Origin: Aquabacterium sp.
GTDB taxonomy: Bacteria; Pseudomonadota; Gammaproteobacteria; Burkholderiales; Burkholderiaceae_C
Assembly: GCA_017994835.1 (NCBI GenBank)
Contig: JAGOKC010000006.1
Coordinates: 1-46,104 of the forward strand
Length of the DNA: 46,104 nt
Direction: 5' to 3'
The notes under the pieces were generated by a model. That model did not search any database. It was not told the DNA's origin and saw only the letters and a list, made by a program, of their open reading frames with translations. Both the position numbers and the translations under genes were made by a program. This document shows positions 8,517 through 19,787 of this stretch, piece by piece (positions within the stretch are counted from its first letter, which is position 1; every line of letters begins with the position of its first letter).

Positions 8517-9981
8517 ATTGCTGATGCTGGTGGACGCTATCTCTCGTGAGAAGAGCGTGGACCGTGATGTGGTGTTTGGCGCGGTCGAGTCCGCCCTGGC
8601 CTCCGCGACCAAAAAGCTCTATCAGGGTGAGGTGGACATCCGTGTGGCCATCGACCGTGAAACAGGCGTCTATGAAACTTTCCGTCGTTGGCACGTGGTG
8701 CCCAACGAGGCCGGCCTGCAACTGCCCGATGCTGAAATCCTGCTGTTCGAAGCTCAGGAACAGATCCCCGACATCGAAGTCGATGACTACATTGAAGAGT
8801 CCATCGAGTCCGTGCCAATCGGCCGCATTGGCGCTCAGGCTGCCAAGCAGGTGATCCTGCAGAAAATCCGTGACGCCGAGCGTGAGCAACTGCTCAACGA
8901 TTTCCTTTCGCGCGGCGAAAAAATCTTTGTCGGCACGGTCAAGCGTCTGGACAAGGGCGACATCATTGTCGAATCGGGTCGTGTGGAAGGTCGCCTCAAG
9001 CGCACCGAAATGATCCCGAAAGAAAACCTGCGCACCGGCGACCGCGTTCGTGCCTACATGCTGGGCGTGGACACCCAGGCGCGTGGCCCACAAATCATGC
9101 TCTCACGCAGTGCGCCCGAGTTCATGATTGAACTGTTCGGGCAAGAAGTGCCTGAAATCGAGCAGGGACTGCTTGAGATCAAGAGCTGTGCACGTGATGC
9201 TGGTTCTCGCGCCAAGATTGCCGTGCTGTCGCATGACAAGCGCGTCGATCCCATCGGCACCTGCGTGGGTGTTCGCGGTTCGCGCGTCACGGCCGTCACC
9301 AACGAGCTCGCTGGCGAACGTGTGGACATCGTGCTGTGGTCTGAAGACCCGGCACAGTTCGTCATTGGCGCTCTGGCTCCTGCCAACGTTCAGTCCATCT
9401 TTGTGGACGAAGAGCCACACGCCATGGACGTGGTGGTGGACGAGGAAAACCTCGCCATCGCCATCGGTCGTGGTGGTCAGAACGTCCGTCTGGCTTCCGA
9501 GCTGACGGGCTGGCGCATCAACATCATGTCGGCAGAGGAATCTGCCCAGAAACAAGCGATCGAGTCTGACTCCATCCGCAAGATCTTCGTTGACAAGCTC
9601 GACGTGGACGTGGAAGTGGCGGACATTCTGATCGCCGAAGGGTTTACCAGCCTGGAAGAGGTGGCCTACGTGCCGCTGCAGGAAATGCTGGAAATTCAAT
9701 CGTTTGACGAAGACACGGTCAATGAGCTGCGTACCCGCGCAAAAGATGCTTTGCTGACCATGGAAATCGCCAAGGAAGAAGAAGTCGAAACTTTGTCGGA
9801 AAATCTCAAGAGTCTGGAAGGTCTGACTCCTGAATTGTTCGCAAAGCTGGCTGACGCAGGTATCCACACCCGTGACGACCTGGCCGACCTGGCCGTGGAC
9901 GAGCTCACCGAGATCACGGGCGTAGAGGATGAGTTGGCACGTGCCCTGATCCTCAAGGCGCGTGAACACTGGTTCGCCTGA
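8506..9981 (+). CDS. nusA: Transcription termination/antitermination factor NusA
   Basis: NusA binds RNA polymerase and nascent RNA to control pausing, termination and antitermination. The 491 residues match the E. coli length (495). Domains in order are an N-terminal polymerase-binding domain (about 1-130), S1 (about 136-201, [18 protein letters not shown]), and two KH domains with GVRG at 255-258 and GRGG at 321-324. Two C-terminal acidic helix-hairpin repeats follow, the second ending in the last 60 residues at [12 protein letters not shown] chose the ATG at 8506, giving [18 protein letters not shown], because GGAGG precedes it and it is the family start. An upstream in-frame ATG at 8476 would overlap rimP further. 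In E. coli NusA represses its own operon, so it could act on the leader hairpin upstream of rimP; that is inference. Confidence 0.97.
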   Translation: MNRELLMLVDAISREKSVDRDVVFGAVESALASATKKLYQGEVDIRVAIDRETGVYETFRRWHVVPNEAGLQLPDAEILLFEAQEQIPDIEVDDYIEESIESVPIGRIGAQAAKQVILQKIRDAEREQLLNDFLSRGEKIFVGTVKRLDKGDIIVESGRVEGRLKRTEMIPKENLRTGDRVRAYMLGVDTQARGPQIMLSRSAPEFMIELFGQEVPEIEQGLLEIKSCARDAGSRAKIAVLSHDKRVDPIGTCVGVRGSRVTAVTNELAGERVDIVLWSEDPAQFVIGALAPANVQSIFVDEEPHAMDVVVDEENLAIAIGRGGQNVRLASELTGWRINIMSAEESAQKQAIESDSIRKIFVDKLDVDVEVADILIAEGFTSLEEVAYVPLQEMLEIQSFDEDTVNELRTRAKDALLTMEIAKEEEVETLSENLKSLEGLTPELFAKLADAGIHTRDDLADLAVDELTEITGVEDELARALILKAREHWFA

Positions 9982-10046
9982 TACCGCGCACGACATACCC
10001 AAGCCACTCGACTCATTTAAGCAAGCTCATCGCAAGGATACAAACA

Positions 10047-13000
10047 ATGGCCGTGACCACCGTCGCACAACTCGCCGCGGAGCTCAATCGCCCGGCTGCG
10101 ACACTGTTGGATCAGCTCCAGTCTGCTGGCATGCAAAAAGCAACGCCGGAAGACGTGCTCACGGAGGCCGATAAAGAGCGTCTGCTGGAACACCTGCGTA
10201 CTGCCCACGGCTCTGCCGCTGGCGCAGATCGCAAGAAGATCACGCTGACCCGCAAATCGACCACCGAGATCAAGCAGGCTGACGCCTCCGGCAAAGCCCG
10301 CACCATTCAGGTCGAAGTGAAGAAAAAGCGTGTCTTCGTCAAGCGTGATGACGCTTCTGACGATGCGGCTCAGACTGCGCAGGAAGAAGCCGAACTGGCT
10401 CGCCGCGAAGAAGAGGTGCGTGCGCAGGCTGAAGCATTGCGTCAACAAGAAGAGCAACTGGCTGCGGTTCGTCGCCAACGTGAAGAGCAAGATCGCCGCG
10501 AACGCGAAGAGGCTGAAGAGCGCGCGCGCGCAGCTGCTGAGCGTGCTGCACGTGAACTGGCCGAGCAAGAGGCTGCTGCCTCGTCCGTCAAGGCCGGCTC
10601 CAAGGCTGCCATCGCCGCCATCGCTGCCAAGACAGCTGAGCAAGATGCCGCTGAAGCGGTCGCTCAGGTGGCCCGTCGTGCGGCGGCCATGGAAGCTGGT
10701 CGTGCGGAAGCGGCTGCCCTGACTGCGGCTTCGCAGCGTAGTCGTGGTGGTGCGGCGAAGGCTGCCAAGGTCGAAGAGGCTCCGGTTGAAGCCAAGGCGT
10801 CCACCGTCGTCGATGTGCCCGTGATCGAGACAACTCAAGCTGTCGTGCCCGTTCCGGTTGCGACGCCTGCGCCAGAAGTCGTCAAGCCAACCGCTGTGCG
10901 GGTGGTGAAGGCCGCTGACATCGAAGCTGAAGAAAAGAAGCGGGCAGACGATTTGTCGTCGCGCCGCAAGGCTGCTGAAGCAGAGGCGGCCGCCATCCGC
11001 GCCATGATGAATGCACCCAAGAAGGTGCTGGTGGCGAAGAAGGAAGAGCCCAAGCCCGCACCAGAAGCGGCGATCAAGGGCACCATTCACAAGCCCAAGG
11101 GTGCTCCGGGTGCTGCGGCACCGGGCGCTGCCACGACGGCTGCCAAGCCTGGCGACAAGAAGTCGGTCAAGTCCGAGAAGCTGTCGTCAAGCTGGGCCGA
11201 TGAGAAAAAGCGTGGCGCACCACCGGCCAACAAGGGCCGCAGCGATGCAGGCGCTTCGCGCAGTGGCTGGAAGGCACCGGGCGGACGTGGTGGTCGTCGT
11301 GGTAATGACCGTGGCGAGAGCCAGTCCACTTTCGTGGCACCAACTGAGCCGCAAATCATCGAGGTCCATGTCCCTGAAACCATTTCCGTGGCCGATCTGG
11401 CGCACAAGATGGCCATCAAGGCTTCCGAAGTCATCAAGCAATTGATGAAGCTCGGTCAGATGGTGACCATCAACCAGCAATTGGACCAGGAAACGGCCAT
11501 GATTCTGGTCGAGGAAATGGGGCACAAGGCCTTTGCGGCCAAGCTGGACGATCCGGATGCGTTCCTGATGGAAGAGCACGCCGATCAGGCGAGCGAGTCC
11601 TTTCCTCGCGCGCCGGTCGTCACCGTCATGGGTCACGTTGACCACGGTAAGACCTCGCTGCTGGACTACATCCGCACCACACGTGTGGCTTCCGGTGAAG
11701 CCGGCGGCATCACCCAGCACATTGGCGCTTACCACGTCGATACGCCGCGCGGCATGATCACCTTCCTCGACACCCCGGGTCACGAGGCCTTCACGGCCAT
11801 GCGTGCTCGCGGTGCCAAGGCAACCGACCTGGTGATCCTGGTGGTGGCTGCCGATGACGGCGTCATGCCCCAGACCAAGGAAGCCATTCACCACGCCAAG
11901 GCGGCAGGTGTGCCCATCGTGGTGGCGATCAACAAGATCGACAAGCCCGGTGCAGCCCCTGATCGCGTGAAGCAGGAACTGGTGGGCGAGCAAGTGGTGC
12001 CAGAAGAGTACGGCGGTGATTCTCCGTTCGTGCATGTATCGGCCAAGACGGGGCAGGGCATTGATGATCTGCTGGAGCAAGTGCTCCTGCAGGCCGAAGT
12101 GCTGGAACTGACGGCTCCGACCACTTCGCAGGCCAAGGGTCTGGTGATCGAAGCGCGTCTCGACAAGGGCCGTGGTCCTGTCGCGACGGTGCTGGTTCAA
12201 TCCGGTACGCTGCGTCGTGGCGACATCGTGCTGGCCGGCGCAAGCTACGGCCGTGTTCGCGCCATGCTGGACGAAAACGGCAAGGCTGCGACCGAAGCAG
12301 GTCCGTCGATTCCGGTTGAAATTCAGGGTCTCACCGAGGTGCCTGCTGCGGGTGACGAGTTCATGGTGCTGACCGATGAGCGTCGTGCTCGTGAAATCGC
12401 CACCTTCCGCCAAGGCAAGTACCGTGATGTGAAACTGGCGAAGCAACAAGCAGCCAAGCTCGAAAGCATTTTCGAGAACATGGGCCAAGGCGAAGTTCAG
12501 ACGCTGGGGCTCATCATCAAGGCCGACGTGCAAGGTTCGCAAGAAGCCTTGGCCACATCGCTGCTCAAGCTGTCCACACCGGAAGTGCGTGTGCAGATCG
12601 TGCACGCAGCGGTGGGTGGCATCAGCGAGTCGGACGTCAACCTGGCGATTGCCTCCAAGGCGGTCATCATTGGCTTCAACGTGCGTGCCGATGCGGGCGC
12701 TCGCAAGCTGGCTGACAACAACGGTGTTGACCTGCGTTACTACAACATCATCTATGACGCTGTGGATGAGGTGAAGGCAGCGATGGGCGGCATGCTGGCT
12801 CCGGAGCAGCGCGAGGAAATCATCGGTACGGCCGAGATCCGTCAGGTCTTCGTGGCCTCGAAGATCGGCACGATCGCGGGTTGTATGGTCACCGACGGTG
12901 TGGTTCGCCGCAGCGCCAGGTTGCGCCTGCTGCGCGAGAACGTGGTCATCTACACCGGCGAGCTGGAAGGCCTCAAGCGCTTCAAGGACGATGCCAAGGA

Positions 13001-13109
13001 AGTTCGTGAGGGTTTCGAGTGTGGCCTGAACATCAAGGGCTACAACGACATCAAGGAAGGCGACGTCCTCGAGTTCTTCGAAATCAAGGAAGTGGCCCGT
13101 ACGCTGTAA
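10047..13109 (+). CDS. infB: Translation initiation factor IF-2
   Basis: IF-2 is the GTPase that brings initiator tRNA to the 30S subunit and promotes subunit joining. The 1020-residue protein has the N-terminal IF2_N module ([25 protein letters not shown]) and then about 350 residues rich in Ala, Glu, Lys and Arg. This stretch is probably coiled or disordered, with a basic [13 protein letters not shown] patch. A second IF2_N module follows around [23 protein letters not shown]. The G domain begins near residue 525 with G1 GHVDHGKT, G3 DTPGHE and G4 NKID. The tail has the usual initiator-tRNA-binding end [20 protein letters not shown]. The long middle explains the size beyond the E. coli protein (890). 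It follows nusA after 65 bases. Confidence 0.97.
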   Translation: MAVTTVAQLAAELNRPAATLLDQLQSAGMQKATPEDVLTEADKERLLEHLRTAHGSAAGADRKKITLTRKSTTEIKQADASGKARTIQVEVKKKRVFVKRDDASDDAAQTAQEEAELARREEEVRAQAEALRQQEEQLAAVRRQREEQDRREREEAEERARAAAERAARELAEQEAAASSVKAGSKAAIAAIAAKTAEQDAAEAVAQVARRAAAMEAGRAEAAALTAASQRSRGGAAKAAKVEEAPVEAKASTVVDVPVIETTQAVVPVPVATPAPEVVKPTAVRVVKAADIEAEEKKRADDLSSRRKAAEAEAAAIRAMMNAPKKVLVAKKEEPKPAPEAAIKGTIHKPKGAPGAAAPGAATTAAKPGDKKSVKSEKLSSSWADEKKRGAPPANKGRSDAGASRSGWKAPGGRGGRRGNDRGESQSTFVAPTEPQIIEVHVPETISVADLAHKMAIKASEVIKQLMKLGQMVTINQQLDQETAMILVEEMGHKAFAAKLDDPDAFLMEEHADQASESFPRAPVVTVMGHVDHGKTSLLDYIRTTRVASGEAGGITQHIGAYHVDTPRGMITFLDTPGHEAFTAMRARGAKATDLVILVVAADDGVMPQTKEAIHHAKAAGVPIVVAINKIDKPGAAPDRVKQELVGEQVVPEEYGGDSPFVHVSAKTGQGIDDLLEQVLLQAEVLELTAPTTSQAKGLVIEARLDKGRGPVATVLVQSGTLRRGDIVLAGASYGRVRAMLDENGKAATEAGPSIPVEIQGLTEVPAAGDEFMVLTDERRAREIATFRQGKYRDVKLAKQQAAKLESIFENMGQGEVQTLGLIIKADVQGSQEALATSLLKLSTPEVRVQIVHAAVGGISESDVNLAIASKAVIIGFNVRADAGARKLADNNGVDLRYYNIIYDAVDEVKAAMGGMLAPEQREEIIGTAEIRQVFVASKIGTIAGCMVTDGVVRRSARLRLLRENVVIYTGELEGLKRFKDDAKEVREGFECGLNIKGYNDIKEGDVLEFFEIKEVARTL

Positions 13110-13135
13110 GCAGCGCGCAGTTTGCTCTGCCCCTC

Positions 13136-13167
13136 AACCCCGCCTGAGCCCAGGCGGGGTTTGTGTT
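13136..13167 (+). terminator. Hairpin terminator candidate between infB and rbfA
   Basis: A perfect 9-bp stem AACCCCGCC/GGCGGGGTT (13136-13144 with 13153-13161) and an 8-base loop are followed by TGTGTTT. The strong GC stem with an imperfect T-rich tail suggests partial termination or mRNA 3'-end protection between infB and the rbfA-truB-typA part of the cluster. Confidence 0.7.
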
Positions 13168-13203
13168 TCCGAGCACTGACCGCCATGACAGCAGGAATTC
13201 ACC

Positions 13204-13593
13204 ATGCGCCATAAAAAATCCACCCCTAACCGCAGCCTCCGGGTCAATGACCAGATCCAGCGCGATGTGGCTGACTTGATCCGCGATCTGAAAGATCCAC
13301 GCATCAGCACCATGATCACGATCACCCATGTGGAGGTGACGCCTGATTACGCACATGCCAAGGTGTTTTTCTCCTTGTTGGTGGGTGACGCCGCAGCCTG
13401 CGAAGAAGGTTTGAATGAGGCTGCAGGCTACATCCGCAATGGCCTGTTCAAGCGCTTGCAGATTCACACTGTGCCAACCTTGCACTTTCACTTTGACCGC
13501 ACCACCGAACGCGCGGCAGAGTTGAACGATCTGATCACCCGCGCCGTAGCCGACAAAGCCAAGGACGATGAGGGTGAGGGGACGCCGTCGTGA
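13204..13593 (+). CDS. rbfA: 30S ribosome-binding factor A
   Basis: RbfA binds the immature 30S subunit and is needed for late 16S rRNA processing and cold adaptation. The 129 residues contain [43 protein letters not shown] and [23 protein letters not shown], the full KH-like RbfA domain. The end is a charged tail, [12 protein letters not shown]. The ATG at 13204 follows AGCAGGAATTCACC. The stop overlaps the truB GTG start by four bases. Order and partners (nusA-infB-rbfA-truB) match the widespread proteobacterial cluster. Confidence 0.96.
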   Translation: MRHKKSTPNRSLRVNDQIQRDVADLIRDLKDPRISTMITITHVEVTPDYAHAKVFFSLLVGDAAACEEGLNEAAGYIRNGLFKRLQIHTVPTLHFHFDRTTERAAELNDLITRAVADKAKDDEGEGTPS

Positions 13594-14591
13594 GCAAGCC
13601 TCCGCGTCAACCGCGTCGCCAATTGCATGGCGTCATCTTGCTTGATAAGCCTTTGGGTCTGTCGAGCAACGATGCCTTGCAGAAGGTGCGCCGCCTGATG
13701 CGAGCAGAAAAGGCTGGCCACACTGGCACGCTTGATCCCTTGGCCACTGGCTTGTTGCCTTTGTGCTTCGGTGCGGCAACCAAGTTCTCGCAGGTGTCGC
13801 TGGATGCTGACAAGCGCTATATCGCGACGGTCAAGTTGGGTGTGACCACCACCACTGGGGACGCCGAGGGTGAAGTGCTGCAGACCCGTGCAGTGACGGC
13901 TGAAGCAGTCAATCTGGCCAGCATTGCACAAGTCTGTGAGCGCTTTACCGGGCAGATCGGGCAGGTGCCTCCGATGCACTCAGCGCTCAAGCACCAGGGC
14001 AAGGCGCTGTACGAGTACGCACGCGAGGGCATCGAGATCGAGCGCCCATCCAGGCAGGTGATCATTCACCGCATTGACATTCTCAACTGGCAAGGTGATG
14101 TGCTGGAATTGGATGTGCAATGTAGCAAAGGGACGTATATTCGCACCCTGGCGCAGGACATCGGGGAGGCCCTGGGTTGTGGGGGACACCTGATTGGTTT
14201 GCGCCGAACAGGAAGTGGTGGTGTGACTTTGAGCGCTGCGTTGACGCTGGAGGCTCTCACGGCCATGAGCGAAATCGAGCGGGACACCCATCTGCTGCCT
14301 GCTGATATTTTGTTGAACGATTGGCCGGAGGTGCTCTTGAGTGAGCCTGAGGCCGCGCGTTTCCTCACCGGTTTGCGCCGGAGAACGAGTTTGGCCGATG
14401 CGCCCCAGGTGCGTGTGTATGGGCCCCATCCTGAGCCGGGCAGCCACCCGGATCGCCGTGTGTTGCTGGGCAGTGCCCACATCAAAGGCGGCGAACTGAT
14501 CCCTACGCGCCTGCTGAGTCCGGCCGAGGTGGAAGGCATGTTGACACAGTCAACCCCTTCCGCTGCGGCGGCATCAGCCTCAGAAATTTGA
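13590..14591 (+). CDS. truB: tRNA pseudouridine(55) synthase
   Basis: TruB converts U55 in the T-loop of most tRNAs to pseudouridine and also acts as a tRNA-folding chaperone. The 333-residue protein has the catalytic motif [17 protein letters not shown] with Asp49. It also has [21 protein letters not shown], the thumb-loop region and the late [15 protein letters not shown] block. The start is a GTG at 13590 overlapping the rbfA TGA, so translation is probably coupled. The end is extended by a Ser/Ala-rich tail. The GTG is preferred because the next residues [20 protein letters not shown] lead directly into the family start. Confidence 0.95.
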   Translation: MSKPPRQPRRQLHGVILLDKPLGLSSNDALQKVRRLMRAEKAGHTGTLDPLATGLLPLCFGAATKFSQVSLDADKRYIATVKLGVTTTTGDAEGEVLQTRAVTAEAVNLASIAQVCERFTGQIGQVPPMHSALKHQGKALYEYAREGIEIERPSRQVIIHRIDILNWQGDVLELDVQCSKGTYIRTLAQDIGEALGCGGHLIGLRRTGSGGVTLSAALTLEALTAMSEIERDTHLLPADILLNDWPEVLLSEPEAARFLTGLRRRTSLADAPQVRVYGPHPEPGSHPDRRVLLGSAHIKGGELIPTRLLSPAEVEGMLTQSTPSAAAASASEI

Positions 14592-14611
14592 TTTAGGACC
14601 AAAGAGCTTTT

Positions 14612-16438
14612 ATGAGCACTCAAATTCGCAACATCGCGATCATCGCCCACGTTGACCATGGCAAAACCACCATGGTTGACCAACTTCTGCGCCAGTCTGG
14701 CACGTTTGCCGATCACGAAAAAGTGGTTGACACGGTCATGGACAACAACGCCATCGAACGTGAGCGCGGCATCACCATCCTGGCCAAGAACTGCGCCGTG
14801 AGCTGGGAAGGCACCCACATCAATATCGTGGACACACCGGGTCACGCGGACTTTGGCGGTGAGGTCGAGCGGGCTCTGTCCATGGTGGATGGTGTGGTGC
14901 TGCTGATCGACGCGCAAGAAGGCCCGATGCCTCAGACGCGCTTCGTGACCAAGAAGGCCCTGGCCCTCGGTCTGAAGCCCATCGTGGTGGTCAACAAGGT
15001 GGACAAGCCCGGTGCCAAGCCTGACGCCGTCATCAACGCCGCTTTCGACCTGTTCGACAAGCTGGGTGCGACAGACGAGCAACTGGACTTCCCCGTTGTG
15101 TACGCTTCGGGCATCAACGGCTGGACCTCGCTGGAAGAAGGCGTGCCGGGCGAGCAATGGGGTCCCGACATGTCGGCCCTGTTCAACACCGTGCTCAAGC
15201 ACGTGCCGGCGCAAACGGGTGATCCCGCTGCGCCACTGCAACTGCAAATCTCTGCGCTCGACTTTTCGACTTTCGTGGGTCGCATCGGCGTGGGCCGGGT
15301 GAGCCAAGGCACAGTCAAGGCCGGTCAGGATGTGGTTGTGATGGAAGGCCCTGAGGGCAAGTCCATCAAGGGCCGCATCAACCAGGTGCTGACCTTCCAC
15401 GGTCTGGATCGTGTGCAAGTGACCGAAGCCGGTCCTGGCAACATCGTGTTGATCAACGGTATCGAAGACATCAACATCGGTGTCACCGTGACCGATCGTG
15501 AGAATCCTCAGCCTCTGCCGATGCTGAAGATCGACGAGCCCACCCTGACCATGAACTTCTGCGTGAACAACTCGCCTTTGGCTGGTCGTGAAGGCAAGTT
15601 CGTGACGAGCCGTCAGATCTGGGACCGTCTGCAGAAGGAGCTTCAACACAACGTGGCGCTGCGCGTGAAAGAAACCGACGAAGACGGTATCTTTGAAGTG
15701 TGCGGCCGCGGCGAATTGCACCTGACCATTTTGCTGGAAAACATGCGTCGCGAAGGCTATGAACTGGCCGTCTCGAAGCCGCGCGTGATGTTCAAGGACA
15801 TTGACGGCGTGAAGTGCGAGCCGATGGAACTGGTCACCGCCGACGTGGAAGAAATCCACCAGGGTGGCGTGATGCAGGCCCTGGGTCTGCGCAAGGGCGA
15901 CCTGGTCAACATGGAGCCGGACGGCCACGGCCGCGTGCGCCTGGAATACCGCATTCCGGCGCGTGGTTTGATCGGTTTCAGCAACGAGTTCATGAACCTG
16001 ACCCGTGGTTCGGGCCTGATCTCGTCGATCTTTGACGGCTACGAAGCGCACAAGGGCGAAATCGGCGGCCGCAAGAACGGCGTGCTGATCTCCATGGACG
16101 AAGGCGAAATCTTCACCTACGCGCTGGGCAAGCTGGACGACCGTGGCCGCATGTTCGTCAAGCCGAACGATCCTGTCTATGAAGGCATGATCGTGGGCAT
16201 CCACAGCCGTGAAAACGACCTGGTGGTGAACGCGACCCGCACGAAGCAGCTGACCAACTTCCGCGTGTCCGGCAAGGAAGACGCGATCAAGATCACGCCG
16301 CCGATCGACCTGACCCTGGAATATGGTGTGGACTTCATCGATGACGACGAACTGGTCGAAATCACGCCGAAGTCGGTGCGTGTGCGTAAGCGCCACCTGA
16401 AGGAACAGGACCGCAAGCGCGCTTCGCGCGAATCCTGA
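14612..16438 (+). CDS. typA: Ribosome-associated GTPase TypA/BipA
   Basis: TypA (BipA) is a translational GTPase resembling EF-G that binds ribosomes under stress and at low temperature and assists 50S assembly. The 608 residues match the family (607 in E. coli). G1 is AHVDHGKTT near residue 12, G3 DTPGHADF and G4 [11 protein letters not shown]. The family-specific C-terminal part includes [32 protein letters not shown] and a basic end [19 protein letters not shown]. The ATG at 14612 follows TTTAGGACCAAAGAG. It sits 20 bases after truB and is followed by a strong terminator, so it is the last gene of the translation cluster. Confidence 0.97.
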   Translation: MSTQIRNIAIIAHVDHGKTTMVDQLLRQSGTFADHEKVVDTVMDNNAIERERGITILAKNCAVSWEGTHINIVDTPGHADFGGEVERALSMVDGVVLLIDAQEGPMPQTRFVTKKALALGLKPIVVVNKVDKPGAKPDAVINAAFDLFDKLGATDEQLDFPVVYASGINGWTSLEEGVPGEQWGPDMSALFNTVLKHVPAQTGDPAAPLQLQISALDFSTFVGRIGVGRVSQGTVKAGQDVVVMEGPEGKSIKGRINQVLTFHGLDRVQVTEAGPGNIVLINGIEDINIGVTVTDRENPQPLPMLKIDEPTLTMNFCVNNSPLAGREGKFVTSRQIWDRLQKELQHNVALRVKETDEDGIFEVCGRGELHLTILLENMRREGYELAVSKPRVMFKDIDGVKCEPMELVTADVEEIHQGGVMQALGLRKGDLVNMEPDGHGRVRLEYRIPARGLIGFSNEFMNLTRGSGLISSIFDGYEAHKGEIGGRKNGVLISMDEGEIFTYALGKLDDRGRMFVKPNDPVYEGMIVGIHSRENDLVVNATRTKQLTNFRVSGKEDAIKITPPIDLTLEYGVDFIDDDELVEITPKSVRVRKRHLKEQDRKRASRES

Positions 16439-16470
16439 TCTTTGATGCCAGCGCCAATGCGCTGAGCATG

Positions 16471-16505
16471 AGGCCCGCATGACCGATGTCGTTGCGGGCC
16501 TTTTT
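16471..16505 (+). terminator. Intrinsic terminator after typA
   Basis: A perfect 9-bp stem AGGCCCGCA/TGCGGGCCT (16471-16479 with 16493-16501) runs into TTTTT. The region from here to the dusA start at 16722 holds no convincing gene or RNA that I can see. Confidence 0.85.
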
Positions 16506-16721
16506 GCTTTTGTTGGTGACGAGCGTGTATTGCCCTGCTCTTGGCTTCGTGCTCAGTCCACCGCCGGTGCGACTGGATGGCAAGGTGTCGCGTCACAGGC
16601 TTTTTCATGACCTTGTGTTGGCGAAAGCTCTTGGCAACTGAGAAAATGTCCGCCTGTGCGCGGGGTGGTCGGTTTGAGATTGTCTGCTGCCGCTGGTGCA
16701 TGCCTCTGAACGAGCTCTTTC

Positions 16722-17774
16722 GTGACCTTGACCACTTTGCCCCCCCAAGACCTGAGTCCCTGGCGCGCCTGCGTTGCGCCGATGCTCGACTGGACTGACC
16801 GCCATTGCCGCTACTTTCATCGCCTCCTGAGCCCGCATGCGCGGCTTTACACCGAGATGCTGACCACCGGCGCTCTGGTGCACGGCAACATGCTGCGTTT
16901 TCTGGAATACAACCAGCAAGAGCATGCGGTGGCCTTGCAACTGGGCGGTAGCGAGCCCGCTGACCTGGCGCACTGCGCGAAGCTGGCGCAACGGTTCGGC
17001 TATGACGAGGTGAACCTGAACTGTGGTTGTCCGAGTGAGCGGGTGCAGCGGGGGGCCTTTGGGGCCTGTCTGATGAACGAAGCTGCTTTGGTGGCCGATT
17101 GCGTGAAGGCCATGATCGACGCCGTGGGAGGCGACCCGAAGGTGCCGATCACAGTCAAGCATCGCATCGGGATCGACCAGATCGAGTCTTATGACTATGT
17201 GCGTGACTTCGTGGGCACAGTGGCGGATGCAGGATGCGAGGTGTTCATCGTGCACGCGCGCAATGCCTGGCTCAAGGGCTTGAGCCCGAAAGAGAATCGC
17301 GAGATTCCGCCGCTGCGTTATGAGGTGGTTCATCAACTCAAGCGTGATTTCCCGCATCTGACCATCGTGCTCAATGGTGGCCTCGCCGACAACGCCAGTT
17401 GTGTGGCGCAGTTGCAGCCTGGTGCCATGATTGACGGCGTGACGTTGGACGGCGTGATGGTGGGGCGTGCGGCTTATCACAATCCCTGGCTGATGGCCGA
17501 ATGGGATGAGTTGCTGTTTGGCTTGCCGGCACGTGAGCAGGCCTTGACACGCCAAGCGGTGGAAGCAGAGATGGTGGCTTATACCGAGCGCGAAATGGCG
17601 CGCACCGCCGGTTGGGCGCATGGCGAGGTGCGCTGGCCGCAAGTGATTCGCCACATTCTGGGCCTGTACCACGGCTTGCCGGGGGCACGACGCTGGCGCC
17701 AGGTCTGGTCAGATCACAAGCTCAAGGACCTGTCCCCGTCAAAGGTTTTGGCGATGGCGCATCAACGACTCTGA
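16722..17774 (+). CDS. dusA: tRNA-dihydrouridine(20/20a) synthase DusA
   Basis: DusA reduces uridines 20 and 20a in the D-loop of tRNAs, using FMN and NADPH. The 350-residue TIM-barrel protein has APMLDWTDRHCRYF near the FMN site and NLNCGCPSERVQRGAFGACLM with catalytic Cys103. It also has HARNAWLKGLSPKENREIPPL, which identifies DusA rather than DusB or DusC. The start is a GTG at 16722. No better in-frame start lies immediately upstream, though a TTG six bases later is possible. A C7 run near 16740 falls in the N-terminal codons. It stands alone between two terminators. Confidence 0.93.
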   Translation: MTLTTLPPQDLSPWRACVAPMLDWTDRHCRYFHRLLSPHARLYTEMLTTGALVHGNMLRFLEYNQQEHAVALQLGGSEPADLAHCAKLAQRFGYDEVNLNCGCPSERVQRGAFGACLMNEAALVADCVKAMIDAVGGDPKVPITVKHRIGIDQIESYDYVRDFVGTVADAGCEVFIVHARNAWLKGLSPKENREIPPLRYEVVHQLKRDFPHLTIVLNGGLADNASCVAQLQPGAMIDGVTLDGVMVGRAAYHNPWLMAEWDELLFGLPAREQALTRQAVEAEMVAYTEREMARTAGWAHGEVRWPQVIRHILGLYHGLPGARRWRQVWSDHKLKDLSPSKVLAMAHQRL

Positions 17775-17796
17775 GAGTGAGCAACGCCCGGACATG

Positions 17797-17824
17797 AAAA
17801 AAGGACACCCGAGGGCGTCCTTTT
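17797..17824. terminator. Bidirectional terminator between dusA and efp
   Basis: Nearly perfect palindrome AAAAGGAC-A-CCC GA GGG-C-GTCCTTTT at 17799-17824 has A-runs on one side and T-runs on the other. It can end dusA on the plus strand and efp on the minus strand. Confidence 0.8.
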
Positions 17825-17847
17825 GTGTAGGGTCAGACTGAGATGGC

Positions 17848-18402
17848 TCAGACGCGCTTTTTGTACTCGTGGGTACGGGTGTCGATTTCGATCTTGTCGC
17901 CAGAGTCAACGAACAGAGGCACTGGGATTTCGAAACCGGTGCCGACGATGCGGGCTGGCTTCATGACCTTGCCGGAGGTGTCGCCCTTGACGGCGGGTTC
18001 GGTTTCGATTTCACGGACCACGGTGGTGGGCAGTTCAACGGAGATGGCCTTGCCGTCGTAGAACACGACTTCGGCTTCCATGCCGTCTTGCAGGTAGTTG
18101 ATCGCATCGCCCATGTTTTCGGCTTCGATCTCGAACTGGTTGTACTCGGCGTCCATGAACGCGTACATCGGGTCGGCGAAGTAGGAGTAGGTGCAATCCT
18201 TCTTGTCGAGGATGATCTGGTCCATCTTGTCATCGGCCTTGAAGACGGTTTCTTGGCCGAAGCCGTTCAGCAGGCTCTTCATCTTGATGCGGACGGTGGC
18301 TGCGCCACGACCACCACGGCTGTATTCAGTCTTCAGGACGACCATCGGGTCCTTGCCCTGCATGATCACGTTGCCAGCGCGGATTTCTTGTGCGAGTTTC
18401 AT
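17848..18402 (-). CDS. efp: Elongation factor P, arginine type
   Basis: EF-P rescues ribosomes stalled on consecutive prolines. The 184-residue protein begins [33 protein letters not shown]. The tip of domain I therefore carries Arg32 (SRGGRGAA) where enteric EF-P has a lysine that is beta-lysylated. Arg32-type EF-Ps are activated by rhamnosylation by EarP, and the earP gene is directly upstream here. The remaining KOW-like and OB domains are complete, ending [14 protein letters not shown]. The ATG at 18402 is followed by the family start; only a weak purine-rich stretch precedes it. The 113-base gap from earP may contain a separate promoter, since EF-P is needed in larger amounts than its modifier. 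Confidence 0.97.
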   Translation of the reverse strand: MKLAQEIRAGNVIMQGKDPMVVLKTEYSRGGRGAATVRIKMKSLLNGFGQETVFKADDKMDQIILDKKDCTYSYFADPMYAFMDAEYNQFEIEAENMGDAINYLQDGMEAEVVFYDGKAISVELPTTVVREIETEPAVKGDTSGKVMKPARIVGTGFEIPVPLFVDSGDKIEIDTRTHEYKKRV

Positions 18403-18515
18403 GTGGATTCCCGATTAGGGTCTATTCAAAACTGGAGCGCTTCCGGACAGAAGGGTCGGCATGGGTGCGTTTTGCACACGAAAAACCCAAACCGCCAGAA
18501 GCAAAGCCTGCAATT

Positions 18516-19727
18516 TTACCCTGCTTGATTGACGAAGTGAACCAATTGCGTGACGAGATCGACCTGTTTGCACAGGGTTTGATGTGAATCTAGCGTGTGT
18601 TGTGCCCACAGGGTCTGGTTCGAATGCCATGCCGGGAGTGAAGCTGGCAGCGTGCCCAATCCATTCCAACCTCGCCAAAGAGCCCTTACGTCTGCGCTGA
18701 GTGGGGCAGGCCAGTCGCGCATCCAACGGTTCATGAAGGCGTCCAGCTTGTCGGCGTGCACGCCGTCGTCCTGTTCGTAAATTTGCCAGACATGCGGGCG
18801 GCCAGCCCACAGGGCTCGCACCGCAGAGTCCTCCCCCCGCACGAAGTTGAGGTCGCACGACCACAAAAGGTGATCAAAATCTGACTGTGGCAGGGCGGGC
18901 AGGGGATGCAGGCGCAGTGCAGTCAGCGGCGCACGGGGGGCGGCGGCTGTCACCTCGCGTGCATGTGGGGGCGGTTCAGCGACATGGGCATGGGCGCTTT
19001 GCCAGGCGAGCCCGAGTTTGGTGGCGTGACCGTGGGCCAGCAGCACATGGGTTGTGGTGGCATCGGGTTGTTGGCGGGTGATCAGGTGCGTCAGCAGGGC
19101 ATCGACCGGGGCGTTTGCATAGCAAAAAATGGACACCACACCCTCGCCGGGTGCCCAGGGGACGCCATGGCGGTGCAGCCACGCCTGGCGTGCGGGGGTG
19201 TCCCAGGCGGCGCGGCGGGCAAGCAGGTCAGGTTCGCGCAGCAAGCCGCCGGTGGCCGACGTGAAGCCGGGGTAGAAAAAGCGCTTGCGCAAGCCGGCGC
19301 CGGGGCCGTGCCAGACGGGGGAGGGCAGGCCGTGGCTGCGCTCGACATAGTCTTCGGCGCTGAGGTATTCAAGGTTCACCCACTGGGGCGGAATGGGCCG
19401 CTGAATGCGGGCGACAAAGGCATCGGGCAAGTTGCAACCAAAGGCTTCGATGACGACATCGCCGGGTGTCAAAGGGTGCGCGTCCGGCAGGGCTTCGGCG
19501 TCAGCCCAGTGGCAGACGGTGACGCCAGGCTGGCCGCGCCCCGTCTGCAGGCCCAGGTCGGCGTCTGCGCTCCAGCTCACCTGTGGGGCCATCCATTGCA
19601 GAACTCGGGCGTCGTCCACCCACAGGCGCACCTGATGGCCGCGCTGGCCCAGGTCTGAGGCCAGGTGCCAGCACACCCCCATGTCACCGAAGTTGTCGAT
19701 GACGCGACAGAAAAGATCCCACAGCAT
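18516..19727 (-). CDS. earP: Protein-arginine rhamnosyltransferase EarP for EF-P
   Basis: EarP transfers rhamnose from dTDP-beta-L-rhamnose to Arg32 of EF-P, an inverting GT-B type glycosyltransferase. The chosen start [23 protein letters not shown] is the family N-terminus. It carries Asp11 and Asp15, which correspond to the two catalytic-site aspartates in characterised Ear[20 protein letters not shown] near residues 293-311 includes the conserved Glu (Glu299) in the sugar-nucleotide site. The length is 403 residues. The frame runs far upstream of 19727 into sequence antisense to uvrC, which I regard as spurious. The gene is divergent from uvrC with 60 bases between starts, and efp is the next gene downstream, the usual partner. 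Confidence 0.94.
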   Translation of the reverse strand: MLWDLFCRVIDNFGDMGVCWHLASDLGQRGHQVRLWVDDARVLQWMAPQVSWSADADLGLQTGRGQPGVTVCHWADAEALPDAHPLTPGDVVIEAFGCNLPDAFVARIQRPIPPQWVNLEYLSAEDYVERSHGLPSPVWHGPGAGLRKRFFYPGFTSATGGLLREPDLLARRAAWDTPARQAWLHRHGVPWAPGEGVVSIFCYANAPVDALLTHLITRQQPDATTTHVLLAHGHATKLGLAWQSAHAHVAEPPPHAREVTAAAPRAPLTALRLHPLPALPQSDFDHLLWSCDLNFVRGEDSAVRALWAGRPHVWQIYEQDDGVHADKLDAFMNRWMRDWPAPLSADVRALWRGWNGLGTLPASLPAWHSNQTLWAQHTLDSHQTLCKQVDLVTQLVHFVNQAG

Positions 19728-19787
19728 GGCGCGGATTATGGCAACCCATGGGCGTGGAGGGCGTGCGCTCGGGGACAATCTCATTCC

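Noticed and set aside
11187-12605. 472-codon minus-strand open frame over infB
   Set aside because: Antisense to the IF-2 GTPase domain, which is unmistakable on the plus strand.
14066-16480. 804-codon open frame on the minus strand across truB and typA
   Set aside because: It is antisense to two strongly recognised genes, has low-complexity His/Val/Gln-rich sequence typical of GC-rich shadow frames, and matches no family.
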